Of a stretch of DNA of 34,984 nt, positions 28,556 through 34,984 are shown piece after piece (position 1 is the first letter of the stretch; each line of letters begins with the position of its first letter). Both the position numbers and the translations under genes were made by a program. This stretch comes from Spiroplasma poulsonii (GTDB lineage Bacteria; Bacillota_I; Bacilli_A; Mycoplasmatales; Mycoplasmataceae): assembly GCF_009866525.1 (NCBI RefSeq), contig NZ_CM020866.1, forward strand, positions 194,571-229,554, given 5' to 3'. The notes under the pieces are model-generated. The model made no database searches, was not told the DNA's origin, and worked only from the letters and a program-made list of their open reading frames with translations.

Positions 28556-28999
28556 TTTTCGTTGTTTCATATTTCGTAGGTGTGTTGTATTGGATAAGTG
28601 CCAATAGTGTTGATTTGATTTTTAATTCAATTTGTGAGTGTTTGGGTTGGAGTAATTCAATGAATTTTACCACCATCAACAAGCCAGTCACGCAAGTTAA
28701 TTAATTTCGTTTTAAACCGGTCGGGTGACTTGCGGGTGCGTTCAAATTCAAAATAAATTTCACTATCATCATTTTTGATGATGATTAAATCAGGGTAGAC
28801 ATTTAAATTGCCGTTTTTCATTTTTAACTCCCGCTCCGTTTGATAGTTCTCAATATCAGTTTGACTACAAAGTCATTTGATCAACATATCTTGATGGGGG
28901 AGTTCATAGCAATTTATTTTAATTGCTTTTTTATGTTCTAGGCCAACAAAAGTATTACCTTTATAAGAAAGATAATAAATATTGCGATGGGTATGTTGG
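28552..28999 (-). pseudogene. Replication-relaxation-like plasmid protein, second copy, 5' end missing
   Basis: About 149 codons are open. Similarity to the fragment at 24463-24798 covers the region from LP-x-QDM through YPDLI, IYFEFERTRK and RFKTKLINLRDWL to the end YEIWNNEK. Upstream it adds NIYYLSYKGNTFVGLEHKK. No start codon is found before it. At about 28999 it joins the broken propeller-like gene, so the 5' part was replaced by a rearrangement. The family call is tentative. Confidence 0.5.
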
Positions 29000-29283
29000 T
29001 CAACTTATTCCATCAATTTTGGTTGGTGTGTCTGAACCCGCAGACAACTTATACGCACCAGTATCAGTAGCATAATAAATACTATTTGAACTATCAATGA
29101 TAATTCCGTTTATTCATGCACTAATACCATTATTTTTTTTATTGGTAGGTAGTTGTTGTTTGCGTTAGATGTCAAAGCACTAACATCGCGCTTGACACGA
29201 GTTAGTGGTGCATTGGCCAGCAACGGAGTGGGAATGCTTGCTGTCAAGGTTGATATGGTTAAGATACTTAATAATTTTTTCAT
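29000..29283 (-). pseudogene. Truncated propeller-type surface protein
   Basis: It starts at 29283 with the family signal peptide MKKLLSILTISTLTAS and the TRVKRDV stretch, followed by the beginning of a propeller-like repeat (IYYATDTGAYKLSAGSDT then PTKIDGIS). A missing base in the A run near 29137 breaks the frame. Similarity then stops where the plasmid-type gene begins. The leader region upstream is the same four-hairpin structure as in the intact paralogue. Confidence 0.7.
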
Positions 29284-29302
29284 TTCGTTATTTCCTTTCT
29301 GA

Positions 29303-29485
29303 ATTCTCTTTTTAACAAAAAAGAGAATAGCACCACCGCACTATTCCCACATGCAATTTTCCAACATATTTGACAGCACCACAAAGCATATAACACCATC
29401 AAATATGTTAAAATTGTCTGTGGAAACGCTAGTTTGTCGCTAGTGTTTCCAAGATACTAAATTGTTTACAAGACAATTTAGTATC
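29303..29485 (-). promoter_or_regulatory. Four-hairpin leader, copy A
   Basis: Four hairpins precede the gene start: 29453-29485 (GATACTAAATTGT stem), 29422-29450 (GGAAACGCTAG / CTAGTGTTTCC), 29363-29409 (AACATATTTGA / TCAAATATGTT) and 29303-29328 (ATTCTCTTTTT / AAAAAGAGAAT). The same order occurs upstream of the intact gene at 30711. Stems are better kept than loops. The remaining 29486-29613 holds only a hairpin (ACCATATCTA / TAGATATGGT, 29542-29565) that may end transcription. Confidence 0.8.
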
Positions 29486-29613
29486 ACTTTATTAAATTTT
29501 AGCAAAAGTAAGGAGATACAAACTACTTATTTATATTATTTTACCATATCTATAAATAGATATGGTTTTTTTATATAAATTGCTATTTATCAAAGTTTTT
29601 ATTACCTTCTTTT

Positions 29614-30711
29614 CTATCGTTTCTTGTTATTTTTTATATATTTATATAAAAAATAAGTACCAAGAACAAGTAACACCACACCAATACTTGAACCAATTGC
29701 AATAAATGCAATTTCAATGTGAGATAATTTATTACTTAATTCAGGTACGTGCGCAGGTGGTGTTGGTTTAACAATCGGAGTTAATTTATAAACCCCATCA
29801 TCTGTCCCAAAATATACATTATCTTTACTATCAATGTCAATAAATCAAACATATCTATTAATATTTTCAATTTTAGTTGCAGTTGTAGAACCCTGTTTAA
29901 GCACAAAAGCTCCATCAGCTGTCCCAAAATAAATGTTATCTTTACTATTAATCGCAATAGAAAGAACATTACCACTTATACCATCAATTTTGGTTGGTGT
30001 GTATGAACCCTGTTTCAAAACAAACGTACCATCACTTGTCCCAAAATATACATTATCGTTGTTATCAATTACAATATTATTAACATAGCCAATAATACTA
30101 TCAATTTTAGTTGCAGTGTCTGACCCCGCGAACAACTTATATGCACCATTATTTGTTCCAAAATATACATTATCTTTACTATCAACTATAATTGTTCTAT
30201 CATCACTGATACCATTTATTTTTGTTGCAGTTGTAGAACCCTGTTTAAGCACAAAAGCTCCATCAGCTGTCCCAAAATAAATGTTATCTTTACTATTAAT
30301 CGCAATAGAAAGAACATTACCACTTATACCATCAATTTTGGTTGGTGTTGTTTCCCCGTGTTTCAACACAAACGCACCATTGTTTGTTGCAAAATAAACA
30401 TTATCGTTGTTATCAATTACAATATTATTAACATAGCCAATAATACTATCAATTTTAGTTGCAGTGTCTGACCCCGCGAACAACTTATATGCACCATCAG
30501 CTGTTCCAAAATATACATTATCTTTACTATCAACTATAATAAAAAATGTACTATTAATATTTTTTATTTTATTTAATGGTAGGTAGTCGTTGTTGGAATT
30601 AGATGTTATAACATCGCGTTTATTACGAGTTAAAGATGTGTTGGCAAGCAACGGAGCAGGAACGTTCGCCGTCAATGTTGTTATGGTTAAGATACTTAGT
30701 AATTTTTTCAT
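29614..30711 (-). CDS. Secreted seven-repeat beta-propeller-like surface protein with membrane anchor
   Basis: 365 aa. The signal peptide (1-24, ending PLLAN) is shared with the gene at 27052. Seven repeats of about 39 residues follow, from about 48 to 311, with consensus TKI-x-x-I and DNVYFGT-x-x-GAYKL. Repeats 1-3 are nearly copied as repeats 4-6, with a 351-base period, and repeat 7 is a variant. Seven such DN(V/I)YFGT blades fit a seven-bladed beta-propeller (inferred). The C-terminus has a Pro-rich linker, one transmembrane helix (about 333-357) and a basic tail KYIKNNKKR, so the protein is anchored outside the cell. One TGA is Trp, and without it the ORF seems to end at 29845. AGAAAGGAAA precedes the ATG. 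The longer upstream ATG (30867) would cover the hairpins and is rejected. Confidence 0.8.
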
Positions 30712-30730
30712 TTCGTTATTTCCTTTCTGA

Positions 30731-30914
30731 ATTCTCTTTTTAACAAAAAAAGAGAATAACACCACTGCACTATTCCCACACGCAATTTTTAAACATATTT
30801 CACAGTAGTACCACAGAAATACTACCAAGAAATATGTTAAAATTGTCGGTGGAAACACTAGTGACAAGCTAGTGTTTCCACGATACTAAATTGTTTACTA
30901 GACAATTTAGTATC
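30731..30914 (-). promoter_or_regulatory. Four-hairpin leader, copy B
   Basis: In transcript order: 30882-30914 (GATACTAAATTGT / ACAATTTAGTATC), 30849-30881 (GTGGAAACACTAG / CTAGTGTTTCCAC), 30792-30838 (AACATATTTC / GAAATATGTT) and 30731-30757 (ATTCTCTTTT / AAAAGAGAAT). Compared with copy A, stem changes keep pairing (GA/TC against C/G, and G-U against A-U) while loops differ. The rest of 30712-31121 is AT-rich and contains a perfect palindrome at 30959-30982. Confidence 0.8.
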
Positions 30915-31121
30915 ACCAAATTTTTATTAAAAATATTTAATTACATAAATATTATATCACTATAAACAATATTGTTTATAGTTTTTTAATTTTAATATTT
31001 GGCACAAAAAATATAGAAAAAATTTGCATTTAATACATTTTTGATATTTACTATATTTGATACATTTGGGCTAGATACCAAAGATAAAAATATCTTGGTA
31101 AGGAAATTATAACCCAAATTG

Positions 31122-31277
31122 TTATTTTTTACCGCAGTTTTTATTTCCCGTGTTAATCGTAAATCACTCATCATCCACTTTTTGAATGGTGAAACTACAA
31201 TTCAAACACTTTTGTAAATCAACATCAACAATCATTAAATTATGATTTTTAGTATCTTTATTCTCTACTTTTTTCAT
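31122..31277 (-). CDS. Small Cys-containing protein, unknown function
   Basis: 51 aa, MKKVENKDTKNHN... with a CLNC pair and a third Cys near the end (NKNCGKK). It starts two bases after the stop of the upstream gene fragment. Its frame might continue past the A6 run into the open frame down to 30992 if a base is missing there, which would give a protein of about 97 residues. No family is recognised. Confidence 0.4.
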
Positions 31278-31279
31278 TG

Positions 31280-31470
31280 TTATTTGATTTCCTTGATGAG
31301 TTCTTCATGGGCTTGTTTTTGCCGCCAATAATATGGGTTCTCCCAAATGCTATTAAAATCATTTTCACTTGTAGTAAAATTTTCAGAATGTTTTATAAAA
31401 ATATTTAATAAATTATCATATAAATTTATTTCTTTTAATCATTTTTCAAATTTATACAAGTAATATCACA
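31280..31470 (-). pseudogene. C-terminal fragment of unidentified protein
   Basis: An open frame of about 60 codons ending ...QKQAHEELIKEIK, Trp/Tyr/Glu-rich, including two Trp written as TGA. It lacks a start: the frame is closed upstream near 31465, where the sequence changes to another fragment. Possibly plasmid-derived. Not recognised. Confidence 0.45.
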
Positions 31471-31754
31471 AACCAAGTTAATACATTTTACTATGCAAAT
31501 AGTAAAAATACTATCATACTAGTTAAACCAACAGCAAGTAAGCAAATAGTGTGATAACAGGGGTTGTGTACAGTTGTGATGAAAATTGACAAAAAAATGG
31601 GGAGCAAGATACTATTGATTTAACAAATGATATTAAACTTGATGGTTCACAACTAGATACTTATCAAGGTCAATATTTAATAGAAACAGAAGATAATGCA
31701 AAAAACAAAAGTAGTTATTATGTTGTTATTAACAAAGATACAGAAAAAGATTAA
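31455..31754 (+). pseudogene. C-terminal fragment of a secreted-type protein, frameshifted
   Basis: Two frames combine to a fragment SNITNQVNTFYYANSK... VKPTASKQIV, then a two-base shift near 31549, then TGVVYSCDENW... to ...NKDTEKD and TAA. It is Asn/Thr/Asp-rich, like surface proteins of spiroplasmas. The 5' part is missing. Family unknown. Confidence 0.4.
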
Positions 31755-31762
31755 TACACTTA

Positions 31763-31871
31763 ATGAAAATACAAACATTAACTGAAAAATGGAAAAATTA
31801 TTTAAAATATTCATTAGATATTTTAAATAATGTAAAATCTGAAAAAACTGTTATGAGATATATTTATAATA
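31763..31871 (+). pseudogene. N-terminal fragment truncated by IS
   Basis: The ATG at 31763 opens a frame of 36 codons (MKIQTLTEKWKNYLKYSLDI...) into the IS at 31872. The helical, Lys-rich start looks like the beginning of a real protein, but it is not recognised. It follows the previous stop by 8 bases. Confidence 0.35.
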
Positions 31872-32935
31872 GACTTCTTGCGATACCCTTTTTATTAAAA
31901 TATTATTATAAAATATAATTTATGAGGACATAAAAATATGAACAATAATAAATTTAATACTCTTAATGATAGAGAATGGTTAAGATTAACAGGAATAAAA
32001 AAATCCACTTTTAATAAAATGTTAGATATTTTAAAAGTTGCTGAAATAGAAAAATTTAAAAAAGGTGGTAAAACTAATAAATTATCATTAGAAAATAGAT
32101 TATTGATGACTTTATTATATTGACGAGAATATCAGACTTATTTTCATCTTGGTAAAAGTTTTGATATTAGTGAGGCTAATTGTTATCGTAATATTAAGTG
32201 AATTGAAGATATTTTAATTAAAAACTCTGATTTTCAACAACTTGCTGGTAAAAAAGCACTAATAAATGATTATTTTAATGATAAAACTATTATTATTGAT
32301 GCTACCGAAACTCCAATCCAACGCCCAAAAAAAGACAAAAACAATCTTATTCTGGTAAAAAGAAAAAACACACGATCAAAACACAAGTAATTATCGAACA
32401 AGAAACCAAAAAAATTATTGCAACAAGTTTTTCGCTCGGAAAAAACATGATTATGCTTTATTTAAAGAATCAAAAATCCCAATTTTAAAAAATACCAAAT
32501 TAATAGTTGATAGTGGTTATCAAGGAATACAAAAAAATCACAATAATGTTCTAATACCTACAAAGAAAACAAAGAAAAACCCTTTAAACAAAGAACAAAA
32601 GCAATATAATAGACTAGTTTCAAAAATGAGAATTATTATTGAAAATATTTTTGCTATTCTTAAAAAATTTAAAATTATTACAGAAAAATATCGTAATCGA
32701 AGAAAAAGATTTGGTTTAAGATTTAATTTAATTGCCTCAATTTATAAATTTACAATTATTATATTTAACATAAAATATTTATTTAAAATTAAATAATTTA
32801 AATAATAAATTAATTTTTCGTTGTGGAAAAATATTAAATTTTTAAATAAAAAACATAATTAATTAAAATTATATTTTTCTATTAGTATCTTTTTTACAAA
32901 TATTTGCAATTTTTTAACAAGTAATGCAAGAAGTC
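31872..32935 (+). mobile_element. IS5-family element, copy 8
   Basis: A 1064-bp copy, TA flanks at 31870-31871 and 32936-32937. Several one-base indels against the reference occur near the left end, near 32440 and near 32746. Confidence 0.93.
31938..32773 (+). pseudogene. IS5-family transposase, damaged copy 8
   Basis: ORF A (31938-32390) is intact. A missing A near 32440 and an extra A near 32746 change the second frame, so residues between the two, including both later catalytic positions, are out of frame. Both indels are in A runs. Confidence 0.75.
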
Positions 32936-33068
32936 TATTAAAGACTTTAATGTCTTTTGCTGTAATACTTTCGTTGCTAAGATTTTTTTTGTTATGACAA
33001 GCAACAACATTTGGCGCAACAGTTCCAACTAATGTTATTGTCCCTAAAATACTTAATAGTTTTTTCAT
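32936..33068 (-). pseudogene. 5' end of lipoprotein, truncated by IS
   Basis: This has the intact signal peptide MKKLLSILGTITLVGTVAP... with lipobox VVAC and the start of the mature part (HNKKNLSNESITAKDIKVF). It is cut by the IS at codon 44. It is the undamaged version of the 5' end seen in the gene at 19400-21040, with GAGGGA before the ATG at 33068. Confidence 0.85.
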
Positions 33069-33294
33069 TGTTTTTTCCCTCTTTGCTTTTAGTTATATTT
33101 ATTTAAAATTTAAAAACTAAAATTTAGGCGGGATATGTATCTTACGAAATAAACATAAACATTTTGTATGCAAAAAATTAATTAGAAGGGCAATTTTATA
33201 ATAAAATTTAATTTTATAAACAATCAACATAATTCTTTCATCTCTATTCTCTACTATTTTTATGTGTTAATAAAAAAACTATAACTTTTAATTA
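32937..33294. repeat. Duplicated lipoprotein 5' end and upstream region, copy 2
   Basis: Nearly identical to 20917-21268, including about 225 bases of leader. After 33294 the sequence diverges. Nothing else is recognisable in the gap up to the next IS at 33388. Confidence 0.85.
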
Positions 33295-33387
33295 TTATAT
33301 CAAATTATTTAAGTTATTTTAATAATTAGTTTTGACAAAAAGTGGAATCAAGCCTTTACGATTTACTACATAATGCCATATATAATA

Positions 33388-34451
33388 GACTTCTTGCATT
33401 ACTTGTTAAAAAATTGCAAATATTTGTAAAAAAGATACTAATAGAAAAATATAATTTTAATTAATTATGTTTTTTATTTAAAAATTTAATATTTTTCCAC
33501 AACGAAAAATTAATTTATTATTTAAATTATTTAATTTTAAATAAATATTTTATGTTAAATATAATAATTGTAAATTATAAATTGAGGCAATTAAATTAAA
33601 TCTTAAACCAAATCTTTTTCTTCGATTACGATATTTTTCTGTAATAATTTTAAATTTTTTAAGAATAGCAAAAATATTTTCAATAATAATTCTCATTTTT
33701 GAAACTAGTCTATTATATTGCTTTTGTTCTTTGTTTAAAGGGTTTTTCTTTGTTTTCTTTGTAGGTATTAGAACATTATTGTGATTTTTTTGTATTCCTT
33801 GATAACCACTATCAACTATTAATTTGGTATTTTTTAAAATTGGGATTTTGATTCTTTAAATAAAGCATAATCATGTTTTTTTCCGAGCGAAAAACTTGTT
33901 GCAATAATTTTTTTGGTTTCTTGTTCGATAATTACTTGTGTTTTGATCGTGTGTTTTTTCTTTTTACCAGAATAAGATTGTTTTTGTCTTTTTTTGGGCG
34001 TTGGATTGGAGTTTCGGTAGCATAAATAATAATAGTTTTATCATTAAAATAATCATTTATTAGTGCTTTTTTACCAGCAAGTTGTTGAAAATCAGAGTTT
34101 TTAATTAAAATATCTTCAATTCACTTAATATTACGATAACAATTAGCCTCACTAATATCAAAACTTTTACCAAGATGAAAATAAGTCTGATATTCTCGTT
34201 AATATAATAAAGTCATCAATAATCTATTTTCTAATGATAATTTATTAGTTTTACCACCCTTTTTAAATTTTTCTATTTCAGCAACTTTTAAAATATCTAA
34301 CATTTTATTAAAAGTGAATTTTTTTATTCCTGTTAATCTTAACCATTCTCTATCATTAAGAGTATTAAATTTATTATTGTTCATATTTTTATGTCCTCAT
34401 AAATTATATTTTATAATAATATTTTAATAAAAAAGGGTATCGCAAGAAGTC
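33388..34451 (-). mobile_element. IS5-family element, copy 9 (inactive)
   Basis: A 1064-bp copy, TA flanks at 33386-33387 and 34452-34453. It faces copy 8 across about 450 bp. It is cut into the gene starting at 34815. Confidence 0.93.
33550..34384 (-). pseudogene. IS5-family transposase, inactivated copy 9
   Basis: Three separate lesions: the Trp codon TGA after LLMTLLY is changed to TAA, a real stop under code 4; the first catalytic Asp is replaced (IIIYATETP); and one base is missing near 33846. It shares the KKFTFN variant with copy 6, so the two are probably related by descent. Confidence 0.85.
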
Positions 34452-34453
34452 TA

Positions 34454-34815
34454 GTTAAATAATGCAATTCTTTAATTGCAGTGTTGCAAATCGCTTGATA
34501 ACCTGCTAAACGATATTTGTTATTATCTCTTGTGTTATAAATTCAGTAGGTAAATAACATATCAATGCCAACCAAAAAGTATTTACCAGTTTTATCAATA
34601 AAACACATTATTTTTGGTACACAAATAAATTTGTCATAAATTTTGACTTTGTAGCTAGTTTCGCGGGTAGGGTGTTGGCGAACATATTTTTTCGGAATGT
34701 AAAAATTAGAGACATGTTTATTCTTGTCAAGTTGATTAATAACTTTATAGTTCAATCCATTTATCTCCACAAAGTGGTAATTGACTTGTTCTGCTTGCTG
34801 TACTAAATTTTCCAT
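34454..34815 (-). pseudogene. Unidentified plasmid-type protein, C-terminus removed by IS
   Basis: 120 codons from the ATG at 34815, with AAAGGAAC upstream, to the IS. The protein is Tyr/Lys/Asn-rich without membrane segments (e.g. HFVEINGLNYKVINQLDK, and YVRQHPTRETSYKVKIYDKF), with one TGA-encoded Trp. No family is recognised. Confidence 0.6.
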
Positions 34816-34880
34816 AATTTCTGTTCCTTTATTTGGTTTTGAGCGAATTTAACCCCCTTATTAGCGTTGATATTTTCCAA
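34803..34880 (-). CDS. Possible 25-aa leader peptide
   Basis: A TTG start at 34880 has AAGGGA in front of it and opens a 25-codon hydrophilic frame that overlaps the start of the next gene by 13 bases. It could couple translation to that gene, or be chance. Confidence 0.22.
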   Translation of the reverse strand: MENINANKGVKFAQNQIKEQKLWKI

Positions 34881-34938
34881 AATGTAATCCCTTCTTTTGG
34901 TTAGTTTAAACGCTAATTTAAAGGTAAAAATTTATGAT

Positions 34939-34984
34939 TTATAAATTGTGTTCTTTTTTGATTTGTTCAACGCGTTTTTTATAT
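34939..34984 (-). CDS. 3' end of a gene entering from the right edge
   Basis: The last codons KKRVEQIKKEHNL and TAA are visible. Upstream lies outside the window. It precedes the gene at 34815 on the same strand. Confidence 0.4.
   Translation of the reverse strand, partial: YKKRVEQIKKEHNL

Noticed and set aside
29781-29975. 64-aa minus-strand frame within the propeller gene
   Set aside because: Another-frame shadow of the repetitive coding sequence.
30712-30867. Upstream extension of the propeller gene (ATG at 30867)
   Set aside because: It would translate the hairpin leader. The ATG at 30711 has AGAAAGGAAA and starts a proper signal peptide.
30992-31174. 60-aa minus-strand frame near the small Cys protein
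   Set aside because: It overlaps that gene in another frame without its own ribosome-binding site; kept only as a possible frameshifted continuation.
1-34984. CRISPR array, rRNA genes or restriction-modification system
   Set aside because: The regular repeats found are IS copies, protein repeats and inverted repeats; no spaced direct repeats, rRNA or such enzymes are seen.

Overview
The window is strongly AT-rich and uses genetic code 4 (UGA = Trp). Many conserved genes carry in-frame TGA, and two tRNA-Trp genes, one with anticodon CCA and one with UCA, sit side by side. With the tyrS, pncB and DegV genes, the Spiroplasma-like lipoproteins and surface proteins, and a heavy load of insertion sequences, this points to a Spiroplasma, probably of the citri/poulsonii/mirum lineages. 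The species cannot be fixed from this sequence alone.

Layout. (1) 1-15340 is dominated by a very large inverted duplication. The left arm (1-7443) is the reverse complement of the right arm (7884-15340), and a unique spacer of about 440 bp lies between them. The right arm holds intact genes read leftwards: pncB, a coiled-coil protein, a YtxG/DUF948-like protein, a YtxH-like protein and tyrS, with an 81-aa membrane protein convergent to them. In the left arm most of the same genes are broken by one-base indels. Both arms end at copies of the same IS. (2) 14258-19234 is an ordinary chromosomal block: M42 aminopeptidase, ytpR and pncB as a tight operon, a divergent pair of degV/fakB paralogues, and tRNA-Ser(CGA), tRNA-Trp(CCA) and tRNA-Trp(UCA). 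(3) 19400-21040 is a large lipoprotein gene with a damaged signal-peptide region. Its promoter and 5' end are duplicated near 33 kb. (4) 21270-34984 is a mosaic of plasmid- or phage-like debris: IS copies, a truncated ParA with a ribbon-helix-helix partner, two copies of a plasmid-type gene resembling replication-relaxation proteins, tiny membrane peptides, strong palindromes, and a family of secreted surface proteins that share one signal-peptide cassette. One of these is a seven-repeat beta-propeller-like protein with a C-terminal membrane anchor.

Nine copies of one 1065-bp IS5-family element (DDE transposase made by -1 frameshifting on an A7 run, TA target) occur, mostly as close convergent pairs. 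Two copies split one 115-codon gene, which can be rebuilt in frame. IS insertions also truncate parA, a lipoprotein, a membrane protein and several unidentified genes.

The most interesting signals are: the IS-bounded giant palindrome (real rearrangement or assembly fold-back); a conserved four-hairpin leader upstream of two surface-protein genes, with pairing-preserving changes; the swapping of one signal-peptide cassette between unrelated mature domains; a 29-aa hydrophobic peptide gene enclosed by inverted repeats; and a perfect 56-bp palindrome beside a GC-rich hairpin. The many homopolymer indels suggest part of the damage may be sequencing error.
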